Positions 25,116 to 38,121 of a stretch of 64,000 nt of DNA are shown here, piece by piece (positions within the stretch are counted from its first letter, which is position 1; every line of letters begins with the position of its first letter). The DNA lies in NCBI GenBank assembly GCA_022316685.1, contig JAKJHU010000036.1, forward strand, positions 5,808,036 to 5,872,035. The letters are read 5' to 3'. Below the pieces are notes generated by a model, which made no database searches, was not told where the DNA came from, and worked only from the letters and a program-made list of their open reading frames with translations. The stretch comes from Progne subis subis. Taxonomy: Eukaryota > Chordata > Aves > Passeriformes > Hirundinidae. The position numbers and the translations under genes were made by a program.

Positions 25116-27442
25116 CTTCTAGCAGGTGAATTGTTAGAAACAAAGATCCTCTTCTTATATGAATGGGTTTTTCAATTATAAAAGGGAATTGGAAAAAGCA
25201 TTTTGCATTATGTAGTATAGAGGATGATTTTCAATAGGTTTTGAAACTTTAAAACCACGCAACAACATATGACTGACGCATAATTACAACAATCAGAAAA
25301 GAATAACAGCCTATATCTGAGATCTTTGATTTCAGAAAGAATTATGTTAACACATATGGGTCTGATGTTTCTATGTATGGAGCATGTGCTACAGAAATAC
25401 TGTTTTATATATATATAATCATTTAACAACCAGATTTGATCCTGACCTGAAAAAACAACTTATACAACTCAGATGTTCAAGAATACCTATTTATACTCAG
25501 AAAGATGTCTAATAGACAAGAAACGTACTGCTCTGAATTTCATTGCTTCAAGCTGTGCTGTAGAATCTATGAAACTGAGCCAGGCACCTATATTCCCTAG
25601 ATTGAACCACCTCATTATGGGATTCATGGCACACAGCATTGTCTAAACAAGGAAGACCTGATGAAACAAATGCATCTCAAATCCCAGTATCAGTGTATTC
25701 ATTTATTTTAAAGTGACATTTCTGATTTTTTTTCTCGCTGGATGACTAGCAGAACACCAGCTCTAGTGAGACAAACAACCCTGCCTAAGTTCTCAGACAC
25801 TCTGAAGTTATACTTCCCTAAGTTTTCATTTTTTTCCCTATCTACAACTACACATTCAAGCATCTCAGGATCATGAAAAAGCATTGCTACAGAGACATGT
25901 AAGAGGATTTCCTAATACAGCCTTGAACACTAAGGTTGTAATTTGTTTTTCTTTCTCTAAGAATGACATCAGAAGTCTAACCTACATTTCTAATGTGATC
26001 TAGAAGCCTCTCCAGGGAGAGAAAAACAAAACCAAGAGAAAAAAAGATGAAAGGAGGCCAGAGGAACAAAAGAGAGGGGAAATGGCAGTAGAGGCTGACA
26101 AGCAGGAGAGAACAGAATGATGAGAAGACAAATAAAAGCTTAGAATGCATACAACAAGGATTAATATTAAAAGCAGACAATTTTGAAAATATTTAAGATA
26201 GATATGATTTAAGGTAACACTAGTATTTAGCATATTTACCACCTCTTTACAACAGAAATCTGAAGGTCTCTATATAGTTACTATGATTTCCAAGTTATAG
26301 TAATCCTTGCATTAGATCTGTACTTTCCTCATGATGCAATGTTAGTCTCAGTGTAAATTATCTCATTAGCTCCCTGGACTATAACCTGTGTCTCAGTAGA
26401 GACAGAGGCACATACTATGAAGGAGCATACTTTAATGAACACAAATAAGATAGGACAGTTTTATGAGAAATTTTTTGTTGGTTTATTTTTATTTTTTCCT
26501 TTTATTATTTTAGTTTAAAATGCTTCCTCTGGGTTACATCTTGACATTAGCCCTTTTACTGGATAAAACTTTCAAAAAACCCCTAACTGTCCAGGCTGCT
26601 GGGAGTAGTATCTATCCTGATTAGCAAATTGAAAAGAGTAAACTGAAGATTTGTTGGCATCCTGGAGTATCACACCAAAGAGACAATGCTAAAGGACTTC
26701 TGAAAGAGGTAATTTACATTTCTGACAAAGAGCAGATATGCTCCTCCATCTTCCTTTTTTGTGGAAATCTCTTTTCAACAATGAAAGACTGTTTAGCTCT
26801 GGCATTCCTAGGCTGACAGTGTCTACCGCTCAGCACCTGAAAATTAGTGCTTTCATTTAATGAGTAAAAGTATCCCTATCTTATTCTGTTAGATTTTAAA
26901 GCTCTTTCATAAAATCCAGAATAGGCCTGCTGAAGCTGGTTCTTGTATTATGCTGACCATGATCATTTATCAGACAATCTGCATGCATGCAGTCATAAAA
27001 ATAAAAAATCAACACAATAAAAAAGTAAATTAAATATTGTACGGTACTGTCACCCTGCAGTGACTTGCCAAAGAAGTGCTTATTTGTCACAATTTTTGAT
27101 ATTGATATATAGGCAAGAGAAGGTGGATTGACAAATAGCTTTGGTGCTTATAACTTTTGATGCTTCAACACAACAGATTTTTCAGTATGTGGAGAAGAGA
27201 ACAAAAAGGAATGGCTAAGAGGAAATAAAGTTGAAGTTTTTTTCTTCCCAGTTAGTACAATTTATTGTGCTTTGTACTCCTTATCGTGTTACAGGCAACA
27301 AGTTATCTTGTCTTAGAAACCTAATCCTCATGTCAATCAGTCATGAACATTGCATTAAATATCCCTAAAGCCAAAGGAAAAACTTAAACAGGTTTGGTTT
27401 CCATGTACAACTTTATTGGGGTGTATACACAAATTTGTCCCT
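25116..27442. other. AT-rich DNA, no gene seen
   Basis: No recognisable repeat, exon or RNA gene. Frames up to 80 codons on the minus strand at 26000-26242 are low-complexity hydrophobic and look like chance. Confidence 0.55.
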
Positions 27443-27448
27443 CTAGTG

Positions 27449-27836
27449 TGTCACCGTGATTCGCAAAGCAGTCACATGGAGAGAGAGGTTTCGCAGGGCA
27501 GAGGTTCCTCCATTCCGACTCAGGCTGAGTCTGGGCGGAGAGAGCAAGCCTCTTTGTTTATTTCTTACTTACACATTTGTGGGTCTGGCCAAAGATTGGC
27601 TTTTTGTGGTTTCCACCCTTCAGCCTCAGTGGCCAGACCAGTTGTCAGTTACAATTGTTTTCAGGTTAGAAATATGCAAACAAAGGACAGAGAATGAAAA
27701 ACAAAGGATTTGTTTATGTTACATATGTGGGAAAACGGTAGAACTGCTTCTAATATTGTACAGTAACTAAAAGATCTGACTCCATTTTTATGAAAATTCA
27801 AAAGGCTTTAAAAAACTCAGAAAAACAAGGGTTACA
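27449..27836 (-). mobile_element. Solo LTR, family F copy 1 (F1)
   Basis: On the plus strand it runs from TGTCACCG to GGGTTACA (388 bp). Flanking hexamers are ctagtg (27443-27448) and ctattg (27837-27842), five of six identical. It is the reverse complement of F2 (37717-38115), which carries a clear TATA box, so F1 is on the minus strand. Shared blocks include the ggtctggcc, gattggctttttg, gtggccagacca and gacagagaatgaaaaacaaa segments. Two overlapping open frames inside it are LTR sequence. Confidence 0.88.
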
Positions 27837-27842
27837 CTATTG

Positions 27843-28569
27843 TGTGAATTAGTGAGGTAAATGCACTTATAAAGTAAATGCGAAAAGAAAATCTCTTGTG
27901 AACTAACTCCTTAGTTCACAAAATATTTCAGTTTCCTTACACAAGCAGTAATTCTCCTGGCAGCATGACCTTCAACTATGACCTCTTGTACTGAGGATCT
28001 CACAGCTCATCAGCTCCTCCACTGTACCATGAGGAGACCTCCTGTAAGCATGTATCGGCAGTAAAATTATTTTGCTAAAAGTATAGGACAAATCACATCT
28101 TCAAGATGTTAGGGGACTTCCTCCCAGTGACAACACTCTTGGAAAGTAAGTTTTAAAAGCTAGCATTTCTAATATAAATAAAGGAACTTTATTTTAAATG
28201 TACAAAGAGAAGAAAAATACAAGCTGAACTCTGCTGGTAATAAGAAGAGAAAAACATATCCCTGAACAAATGCTCACTACACATAGTGTTTAGTTGTCCC
28301 TAGATTGCATTGGAAAGATTCAAGGTGACTGCTCCATGGTACTTGATCTAATGGCAGTTTGCAAAAGAAGAGAAATGAAAAAAAGACCTTATAAGTGGAA
28401 ACATCAAAAAAAGTAGTGAAGAGTGAAACCATAGAGAAAAAATTGAACTGGAAATACGGTGCAAGCAAAAAACAAAGGTTGTAGCAACATCAGTGAAGGA
28501 TCAAGCACCAATAAACGCTGAGAAACAAAAGTATTGAAAATGACAAAAAAAGCAGAACTGCAAAGCACA
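27843..28569. other. AT-rich DNA, no gene seen
   Basis: Unassigned sequence between LTRs F1 and E2. Confidence 0.55.
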
Positions 28570-28574
28570 TAGAT

Positions 28575-30050
28575 TGTAGTGGTTTCACATTCACATTCAC
28601 CAAATTCTGGTTGCAAAAGTTAGTGTAGTGGTCTTAGCATTTATTCTCTTTTTGTGGGAGATCAGGAGAAAGTAAAGCAAGCTTAAGCTTAAAAATAAAC
28701 AAATAGTTTTATTAACACACACTAAAAGAATCGAAAAGTTGAAAAAAACAAAATGAAATGAAAATGCAATCCCTTCCCCTACAAATTGTTAACTTTCCTA
28801 CAAAACTACAGAGACACAACCTGTGATTTTCAGTCAGTTTCACCATTTGAACATAAGCTTTCATCACTTTGGGAGAGGAGTCTCTCTAGATCCCATGGAG
28901 ACATTCGCCACAAGACAAAAACAGTCTGGTGGCTTCCAATGTCACAAATCTGCAACTGCCTGGAGTTTTTGCAGATTGTGCTGTTCCACCCATTAGCAGC
29001 CTTTCCCCTGGCTACTCATGGGCCTCTCAGTGTATCTGGGGTACTGCTTAAGAATGCTTCTTCCTGTACAAAACAAGGATTCTCTTCTTCTATCTCTAAA
29101 ATCGTCTCTATCTCAAAAGAAACAGAGACCTCCTTTTACCCTAGGAGCCGAGAGCTTCAAATCACTTTCTCTCTAAAATCATCTTCATCTCAAAGGCTGA
29201 GACCTCCTTTTTACCCCAGTAGCAAGAGGCTTTGAGATCTCAATCATATCAATCCCGAATTTTAATTAGAACCAGCATTCCCCCAAACAACATTAAGATG
29301 TTACAAGGAGCAGTCCATTTCTCCATAGTTTACCCCAGAGAAGTCCGGTTAAAAAATGTCCACATCCTCAATCCTGCTTCTAATAATCTTTATCAGTTCT
29401 TTCACTCTTGTTCCACTGACTTCATGCGGTGTCTTTCCTACGTCCATTCTGCCACTTTCTTTTCTCTCTGAGGGAAGGGTTAGGCCTTGGAAGTTTCATG
29501 TTGCCAGGAAAGGGTTACATCTGCCCAGGCCATGTGATCTGTTCCTCGGGCAGCAGTCTCTCCCGTGCTGCAGCTGCCCACCCCTAGGTGACAACCAGGG
29601 CGACCTCAGCCTAACCAGGCCCATAGTGGTTATCAGCGGGGGCTGGCAGTGATCCCTCCCTGCTCAGGGTGCTCAGGGGAGGTTTTTTTTCAAAGTAGTT
29701 GCTGTTAAGCTGCAACCTCTCCTCCCCCCTGGGAGCCAATGGAGTCTGGCCAGGCCTTGAGGCCAGCTCCCCATGCCTGAAGGGGTGGGGCTGGATAGCA
29801 GTAGGCCCCACTCAATGTTACCCGTTCAGCCTACCAGGAGGAAAAAGATTGACCTGAATGAAAGAAGGATTTATGTGGGTACTTCACAAAGTCGCATTTA
29901 ACATCCTCAGTGGTCAAAGCAGATGCCAATATCCCATACTAGCCTTCTGATAGGTCCCTGTCCTTTCTAAAACAATTCCAAGGTCCTGACAGGGAAAAAA
30001 CACTCCACATTCCTCCCTAACTGAAAACCAAACTGTGCCAAGCCATGACA
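28575..30050 (-). mobile_element. Solo LTR, family E copy 2 (E2), 5-bp TSD
   Basis: On the plus strand it begins TGTAGTGGTTTCAC and ends AGCCATGACA (1476 bp). Perfect copies of TAGAT flank it (28570-28574 and 30051-30055), a 5-bp duplication typical of ERVL-type insertions. Read on the minus strand it starts TGTCATGGCTTGGC, and AATAAA at 28708-28713 lies near its 3' end. It is homologous to E1. A 149-codon plus-strand frame at 28786-29235 is antisense LTR sequence and is not a gene. Confidence 0.9.
28708..28713 (-). promoter_or_regulatory. Poly(A) signal AATAAA of LTR E2
   Basis: Minus-strand AATAAA 133 bp from the element's end, matching the 122-bp offset in E1. Confidence 0.5.
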
Positions 30051-31980
30051 TAGATTAAATGATACTGGAAAATCAAGGCATGGACAAACTTAAAAAAAGA
30101 CAATTTTAAAACAGGAGAAATCACCCAGAATGGATAGAGACATAAAGGTTTTTGAACAAATTAAGTCCTTTAAAAGCAGATGGAATTCTTAGCCATAGTG
30201 CTGCTTTCCATTTCAAGTCAAAAAACCTTGCTTCCAGACCTCACCTTGGTTATCTGATGTGTGATTTCCTCATCCTGAATTAGGAAATTTGAAGTGTCCT
30301 CACAGGGAGTCCACAGGTGCCAATTTAGTCTTAATTTTTCTTAAAAGCAACAAAGGAGAAAAATACAGATATTTTATCTGGTCTGATAGCAACAAGGGAG
30401 GGAAAAAAGAAAGAAGTCAACACAGATGCAGAAAATTGTCAGTCAGAATAACATTTTTCTGATTAATACAGGCATTTAATATATAGATATTGATGGTATG
30501 CTTAGTGCAGATTGATTCTCATAAGTAATAGTCTCCATTCTTTATTTCTATGTGCTAATATATGCACCTCTGATTATTATTTTTTCTTTATAATTGTCTC
30601 CTTTAAACCATTTGAGTGGCAGTGACATTGTGTCAGAGAAATGCCTCATTGTGATAAAATAGTCTTTTAGGTCTCTCTTATTCAGTAGGAATTCATTCCA
30701 GTGGCTTCTTCTTTATTAATACTGCCTTTGGTAGGTGCTGTATGTAGTACTTCTTTACTCTAGTAGGAAGTTCAGAAGAATGCACTTTAATCAAGTAAAC
30801 AAAAAATAGCATGTTCACCTTGACTTTTCTGTTATCATGGTGCTTCAGCCGTAAAAGTAAATTTAATTCAAATTAAACTGCCCTCAATTAGAGTAAATGG
30901 AGAGGTAAATGATGCTATTGTACAACAGAATATCCATTATGCTAAAAAAGTTGTAGATGACCTACTTTGTAACCGAGTATAGAATAGCTGCCAAAACTGC
31001 ATAAAGAATTAGATATTTTTAGTTATGCTCAATTTTGCCATTCAGATTGTGAAAGCTTTAACTTAATGAAGTTGGCTGAGATCCTTCATCTAGAAAGGAA
31101 TATAGTAAAGCCAGGTTTCTTTCACCAAAATTGCACTTGTAACTTCTTCCCAGGACAAACAAGGATAATATGGGACAGAAAGAGTAAGAAATAAGATAAT
31201 ATGGCTGCAAATTTTATATAGTCACAAAAATGACTGGTTCAACAAATACAGGGTTGTAATTCCACTTCAGGTTCATGATATTAAGTTACTTAATAGTTGT
31301 GAATTCTTAAATCTTGAAAATACAAAAAGTCCACTTCAGGCTTATTGGTATAATCAGTGCTTGCATTTAAAAATCTTCCTTTTCCCTAAATACCACTTGA
31401 AAAGTTTAAAGTTATTTAACATTTACTTGTTAAGACTTCTGTCTGGCAGGTCTAGAAGAAAAGTGATGGAGTTAAAATTTGACAGTCCCCTAAGCTGTGG
31501 GAGTATATGTGATTTTTATCATGTTTCCCAACAGAATCTATTACCAATTACACCTTTTCTTTTAGAAAAGTATAGAAAAGGCCCTTCAAATGCCAGCAAC
31601 ATTTTCACAGAAAACACCAGAACATTGCTTATCGCTGTTATCCTTTCTTTCCATCTAATGAAAGAACATACAATCTATCAGGAGGGGACAGAGGATGGTA
31701 TTTATCTCTGATGAATGCCAACACTTTTTTATGACATGTTAATCTTGTACAATACTGGTGGCAACTGTTCAAAATTTAACACCAGAGCAAATATTTGAAA
31801 AGAGTAAAATTCTTAAAATGTCATTTGACTTGGTGAAATACAAAATGTATATGTTCATCAATAGGGTTTTTTGTATGGAATGACTTCTCATGCAGGTTGT
31901 CATCAAAACTGTCTTTATTATGATAGTGCTCAGAATTTTTCAGCAGTGAATTAAATATTTGGGAGAATTTCTTTTTTACC

Positions 31981-32007
<27 letters not shown>
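31981..32007. repeat. A27 homopolymer
   Basis: An uninterrupted run of 27 A. Confidence 0.9.
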
Positions 32008-32012
<5 letters not shown>

Positions 32013-32896
32013 GTGAAGATAATTACAAATTTTGTAAATGACCCCACCTGACTTCATGTTATTGAATGCTTTAGAAGATCATATTATAGTTTTTTCCCAA
32101 CAACATTATGATATACACTTTTTTATTTGATACTGACAAGTTATTACAAATATTAAAAGAGTCCGTATCCTAATGTTTAGCATATTTATGCTTATGTTTA
32201 TACCTATTTCACAGTTTTATTTATTTTTATTCAACTGGTAGAGATTCTTTTTAGATTAAAATATTGCACAGTAGTGCATCTTTTAACTCATACTAAGTGA
32301 ACAAAGTCATAGTGATGAAAGAAATAATATTATTTTTGTTCTATAAGTATGCAAAAGAACATTACATAGTTAATATTTCTTTCACATGTCTATATTTGCT
32401 TATTTATCAAGAACACATATTTGTCTTAGTTTAATTTGATAGTAGTATAGAAAACTAAACTTGAATATATACATGTATTTTTAAAAAATACAACATTTCT
32501 ATGAATGCCTTAAAAGCAGTTTTTGAAAGTGCAAAGAAAAAATAGGAAAATAAAACCTGCTTCTGGGTGATCAGTCATATGTGACTAACATCCATAGTTT
32601 TGACTTTTAGAAGAGCATGCTCCTGGGACCACCTGTATCAGAAAGATACTTGGACTTCATTTTATAAAGCTAACATTTTTTAGAGTCATGGAGACATATC
32701 AAAGTATGTATAATTCCCTACTCTCCTGTAAACTCACTACTTCTGATCTTTGGGAAGATGTATTGACTGTACTGGCTTCAGTGCAATGGTGGGAATTATT
32801 TTCTTGATTTTACTTTTTCCCCTGAAGCCTATTTTAACTACTAATAGGTCACAACTCTGTTTTCCAGTAGTTTTTGAAGTAACTATGCCTTATCCA

Positions 32897-32947
32897 GGTT
32901 GTGTGAAGATGCTGGTTGTGTGAAGATTCTGGTTGTATGACTATTAA
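32897..32947. repeat. 17-bp tandem repeat, three units
   Basis: Units ggttgtgtgaagatgct, ggttgtgtgaagattct and ggttgtatgactattaa lie head to tail. The third unit has diverged in its second half. Confidence 0.8.
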
Positions 32948-34663
32948 GTACTGGCACGGAAGTTATTCATAGTGGGCTGTGCTCTTCATCAGTTAGAAAA
33001 ATCTTTATCAATTACTTTACTTTGTAATGGGGGATTGGCCCATTTTATGTGCATTTGCTTAGTCTTTTGACTTTTCCTGAGATCTTCATGCCATGCCTGA
33101 AGTTACCATTTCCACTTTGGATAGGTTTAGACTTTGATCTTCCTAAGTCTGTTCTGAAACAACAGCACTGTGACAAGAATGATAATTATCTACTAATTGC
33201 CCAGAAGTTGCAACATAGTTTTATTTAATGTAGTTTTCTTGTGGGTTTCAATACTACTGATGGAATTTTTTTTTCAAATGCAGTTCCCATGCCCGTATGT
33301 TTGCAAATTCAGTAGCCAGGTATTGTTTAAGCCAATTGCTGTCAGAACAAATGCCCTTTAAAGAGCATTTGTCACTACATTGATTTAGATTACACATGTA
33401 TATAACGCATATCAACAAAATGTGTCCAAGTTGTTTGATTTTCATTTGGGCTTTTTTTCTTGAATTAAAAAAAAAAGAAAAAAAAAAAAAAAATCTTGGT
33501 CTAGTGTTAAAATAGGGTCATCCTTGACCTTATTTATACTCCAAATTATGAATTTATCTAGCCCATACTACAAAAAAATAAATTTTGACAGGGTTTTTGT
33601 GGTATTGCTCAGATTTAGACTAGCTTCATATTTTTGCCTACTGTCTAGATTCTTTTTCTTCAAGAGACTGCAGACAGCAATGCTTTACTTGGCTAGGCCA
33701 AATTAATTTTTCCTCAGAGAAATGGACAATAGGAAAATATATATAATTGAAAGGCATATGATTATTCCTTAGGGGATATAAAGATCTTCTCCATTTGATA
33801 CTGGTTAAATTGCACTTTCTGTATCACCATAATTATGCCCATCAAGTGATGGATAGTCCTTTGTAGCATTCATTACATTGTTTTCCCTTTTCTTGTACAG
33901 TGATCTAGATATAATCTGTAACAGAAGAAAGTAATTGCTGTGATAGTGTAATGGATCTGTGCTGCAACTTTTGCTCTACTTTCTTAATAGTGAATTGTAA
34001 CAACATCTTGCAAAATGAGAAGGTTCAATTATCTGTAATGGACCCAGAGATGTCACTTCTTGTATGTGTTAAATATCTAAGCATAAGAAAAAAAGAGGAG
34101 AGGGGCTAAAAATGTAGTTGAGTATTACTGGTCACTATACTAAAAAGGGAGATTAGCAAATGTAATTTAGAAGAGGGTATTTTACTTCTTACTTCAACCC
34201 CTGAGTAGGAAGCAAATTTCCTGACAAAAAAGGGATACCTGTTCAAACAGTCACTAAAAGCATTCAGAGATCTAGTGCAAGCTGATCAGTTAGATAATTT
34301 TTTGCCAATAAAACCATGTTCAGAACATACTGATGAAAATGCTTTGAAAATAACTTCAGTCCTCAGAAGTGAAAGACCATGCACTCAAAAACATTTAACT
34401 CAAAATTCATTGACCATTTCCTTATAATGGGTTAATATAGTTAGAGTTAAAATTAGTAATGTCACTTTTTTCTTCTTCAATTTCTTTTTGTCTACAAATG
34501 ATGCATTTTTCTGAAGCAGAGATTTTTGTTGCATAATTCTTTCTCATTCTTTCTTTTAGATCAGATCTAAACAGGGACTCAAGTATAAGATATATAGTAC
34601 AGTAAGTATAATAAATGTTGGACTCATCAGAACTTGGTATTATATTAATAGGTGTTTACTAAC

Positions 34664-35422
34664 TGTCTTGGTTTGAAAGACAGGTATCTGCTAGGGAGAG
34701 GTGGGGCCTCTCTAGGAATGGAGAATTCCAATCCCTTCCCTCCAAGTTATTATAATTTAGAAGATTAAAGAGACTTTTCCGTCACAGCTATGGGGAAAGG
34801 AGTAACAGTCCTTTACTAGTAAACATAACAGGACAAACAAGCAACAACAACTACAGCAATAATAATAATAATAATAAACAGAACCAAGAATCCCAAGGGG
34901 CTTTGTCTCACAAGTCCTTGGCAGTCTGATCTCTTGGGATCCTGAGAGCACTAAGCCGAAATGGTGGAAACTCCGGGAGCTGATGACTGGAAATGGTGGG
35001 GTGTCCCCGCAGGCAGGGGGTGTCCCAGCAGGCAAAGTGAGCAGTGCTGAAGAAGCCGCAATGGCTGGACAGGGCTGACCCAGCTCCAGCAGGGCAGGTG
35101 AGGAGCTCCAAATTCCTGGGTCCTCCACCAGATGATAGAATTCCCAGGACCGGACCCTCCGTTAACAGTGGACTCCTCACGCAGCTAGCTGTCGCCCGAC
35201 TGACCTCTCTGAAGCCAAGAGCAGGAGGAGGGTACCCTAAGCTGCCAGATCCCCTGAGCCTTTCCCTCCCCCAAACTTAAGTGATCTACCGCCCTCGCCA
35301 CTTCTTTTGTATGGGTCAAGTACCCTTTAAGCATCAGTATTTAGTCTCTTAGCAAATTATGGGGGGGGGGAAATTCTATAAGGAAAGAAAAAACAAAACA
35401 AAACAAAACTTAACCCCCAACA
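34664..35422 (-). mobile_element. Solo LTR, family D copy 1 (D1), perfect 5-bp TSD
   Basis: The plus-strand start is TGTCTTGGTTTGAAAGACAG and the end is CCCCCAACA (759 bp). It lies between perfect copies of CTAAC (34659-34663 and 35423-35427). The start is a familiar songbird LTR terminus. It is homologous to D2, whose TATA-like box is on the minus strand, so D1 is assigned minus. A minus-strand AGTAAA (34812-34817) lies 148 bp from the end, the same offset as in D2. An (AAT)n microsatellite near 34858-34876 and a G10 run at 35360 have arisen within it. Confidence 0.92.
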
Positions 35423-35427
35423 CTAAC

Positions 35428-37710
35428 TCTACCACATCATGGAAGCTCAGAATGATAAGCACAGTCTATTTCAAATTTGTGACTCTGTATATATGCTTTC
35501 AGTCTCCAGTAAAGGCTACGGACGATCCCCTAGAGCAATGGGGACTGGATTTTGCCAATGTAACATGATAAAACCAAGACAAATTATGTCAGCCATAAGA
35601 GCTACTCTCCTGTTTGTGATATTTTATTTTTTATTTTAATATGAAGTTCAATTGTATTCTGAAGCACAGTGATAAAATAAACATCTGAGAACAAAATCTA
35701 TTAACGCCCCCCAAAACATCTTTTTACTTTCTATTTATTTTGATGTCACGTATTTTGCTTTTGTGTTTTGTTTAAATTTTACTAACAAAATTAAGCAATA
35801 ATGTAGCCACATTTACAGCATAAGCAACTCTCTTGCCAATCTGCACAATTGTCTAGAGAATTGCATGGCAATTTTATAAGAAAACTACCTCCCTAAGAAG
35901 AAAGATCTCACAGGAGACTGAAGACTCACTGTGGGAAAAAAAAAAAATCCTATAAAATAGTAAATAATAAATTAGAATATGAGAAATTTTTTTCATGAAA
36001 AATTTGACAAACCATATAATAAGCATACAGTGTTAATCTTAGTGTTAATAGTGCTTAATTCTTAAAGTAGAATCAAGACTACATTGTCCTTGAGATTTTT
36101 CTGGAAATTAAATGGGGTGATTTTTAACAAAACTTACAATAAGTATTATTGAGGATTGTTTGCCCATTATGAACAAGCAGCATAAGCTTTAAAAACAACT
36201 AGAACATGTTAAGTAGTTCTGTATTATTTGTCATGATTTTAACAGTCAGAAATAGCTTTAGTATGTCATTATAGACTTCTAGGGCTGAAGTAAAACTGTA
36301 CCAGGTTAGCCATAGTAGCCATAAATTGGCAACCTAGGGACAATCAAGAATTTCAGAAGTCTTCACAAGGGTTAGCAGAATACTCCTCATGCTAATCCTT
36401 TGCACATACTGAGGCCCAGATTATTTTTATACCTACCATTTTCAAAGGCTAAAACACTTTCATTTTTGGACTCAAGGAAGGATCTCCCTCATGCCAAGGG
36501 ATACATCTTTGTGGAATTATAATTGTCTTTTACAAATTTTTACTTGTTGCAAAATTGGATCAGCCGATTTTTTGGAAAAGGCCAAGAATTCTTTTCAAAA
36601 CACCTCTACTAGTTTGGTCAGTGTTTAAAAAATTCACCTGATATGAAATTTCTGGGCTTACATCCAGATTTCTTTAGGGAGATTTAAATCCATATCTCCC
36701 ATGACAGTGTCCTAGATGACAGCCTGGCCTGAGGCTTTATTTTCACATGGTTCTTCTCATTATTTGACATAAAAACTTCTTCCTGTTAGGAAAAGTTGGC
36801 ACTTACCTGTTTGTAGACATTTGACTATTTAACGATACAAATTTACAAGCAGTATATATATGATGGATTTTGATTTTATCGTTTATGCAACTGTAAGAAC
36901 ATTTATTAATACTCAGTGTGCAATATAACTGATCTATTGCATACTACTAAGCAAAACCATGAGACCCTACCTTCCTTTGTCAGAAGAGTCGAAAGGAACA
37001 TTGCCACTCAGAAATTCTGGGAGGGTCTATTCCTACAAAATTCTTTATAAATTATTAAGGGAGGACACTATATAGAAACCAAGACCTAAACCCAACTGTC
37101 ACATGAGCACTTCAAGGAAAAGAAAAGGAAATTGTAAGATCAAACAAAGAGAATAAAAAATGTTTTTCTTTGTTAACTTTTAGGAAAGTTAAATCTCCAG
37201 GACTACTACAGAAATAATCCTGACAGTGCTTGACAGTTTGGGGGAAAAAAACCCAACAGAAAACCAATCAACAAACAAAAAACCAACCAAACAAAAATCC
37301 CCAAACAAAACAAACAACCCCTCCACCCAAAAAACAAAAACAAAAAAACAAACAAAAAAACCTAAGAAGAAAAGAATACACATATTCTCTAGTTTTTAAA
37401 TCTGTAAAAAGAACTTATTTGGTAAAAAAAAAGAGAAAAAAGAACCATAGGAAGCTGAAAATATGAAAGCCCTTGGAGAGCAACTCTAACATTATGTTAA
37501 TAATTTATTTTATCACACAATTTTATCATCCAAAACTCATTGTTTATGTGTAAATTTAGTTACTTTATTGCTACCAAGGCATTCAAATTTGAGTAATAAC
37601 TGCTTAATTACAAAGTGAGATTTTCACTCTTTTCATGTGTGATAAGCATTAAGGTGATCTGCTGTGATTTATTGGACTATAGAAGGAAAGAAAACAAAAA
37701 CCCTTACCTG
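35428..37710. other. AT-rich DNA, no gene seen
   Basis: Contains a purine/AC-rich low-complexity block near 37245-37370. A short frame near 35500-35565 superficially resembles a retroviral integrase motif but is rejected. Confidence 0.55.
37245..37370 (+). repeat. A/C-only low-complexity block
   Basis: About 125 bases composed almost entirely of A and C in CAAA, CCAA and CAAAA words. The plus strand is almost free of T and G. No fixed period is visible. Confidence 0.85.
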
Positions 37711-37716
37711 AGACAT

Positions 37717-38115
37717 TGTTACCCTGGTTTTTCTGAGTTTTTTTTATTAGCCTTTTGAATTTCATAATGGAGTCAGAACCTTTAGTTACTGTACAATATT
37801 AGAGCAGTTTTCTACCTTTCCCACAGATGTAACATAAACAAATCCTTTGTTTTTCATTCTCTGTCCTTTGTTTGCATTTTTCTAACCTGAAAACAACTGT
37901 AACTGGCAATTGGTCTGGCCACTGAGGCTGAGGGGTGGAAACCCCAAAAAGCCAATCTTCTGCTAGACCCAGAAATGTATAAAAAGTAAAGAATAAACAA
38001 AGGAGCTCTCTTCCTCCTCTCTCCACTCTCTCAGCAGTGAGCTGGGATCGGAAGGAACCTCTGCTTTGCAAAAATATCTTGTCTGCGTGTGACTGCTTTG
38101 TGTGTCTCGGTGACA
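37717..38115 (+). mobile_element. Solo LTR, family F copy 2 (F2), perfect 6-bp TSD
   Basis: It runs from TGTTACCCTGG to CTCGGTGACA (399 bp) between perfect copies of AGACAT (37711-37716 and 38116-38121). A TATA box TGTATAAAAAG lies at about 37976-37986, leaving roughly 130 bp of R-U5, so the sense strand is plus. An AATAAA occurs only about 16 bp after the TATA box and may not be the working poly(A) signal. F1 at 27.4 kb is an inverted copy. Confidence 0.92.
37976..37986 (+). promoter_or_regulatory. TATA box of LTR F2
   Basis: TGTATAAAAAG is the best TATA match in the window. It sits about 260 bp into the LTR as expected at the U3/R boundary. The equivalent site in F1 has lost the match. Confidence 0.6.
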
Positions 38116-38121
38116 AGACAT

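Larger units (their letters stand above)
30056..34658. other. AT-rich DNA, no gene seen (4.6 kb)
   Basis: A 116-codon plus-strand frame at 31361-31711 has no domain I recognise. The stretch holds an A27 tract (31981-32007), an interrupted A tract (33466-33493) and a 17-bp tandem repeat at 32897. No gene is supported. Confidence 0.6.

Noticed and set aside
28786..29235. 149-codon plus-strand open frame
   Set aside because: It lies inside LTR E2, antisense to the element, and has no recognisable domain.
31361..31711. 116-codon plus-strand frame
   Set aside because: No domain, no start context and no repeat homology that I can recognise; treated as chance in AT-rich DNA.
35500..35570. DPLEQWGLDF peptide resembling a retroviral integrase motif
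   Set aside because: Only about ten residues match, nothing on either side continues the similarity, and it sits outside a solo LTR with intact duplications.
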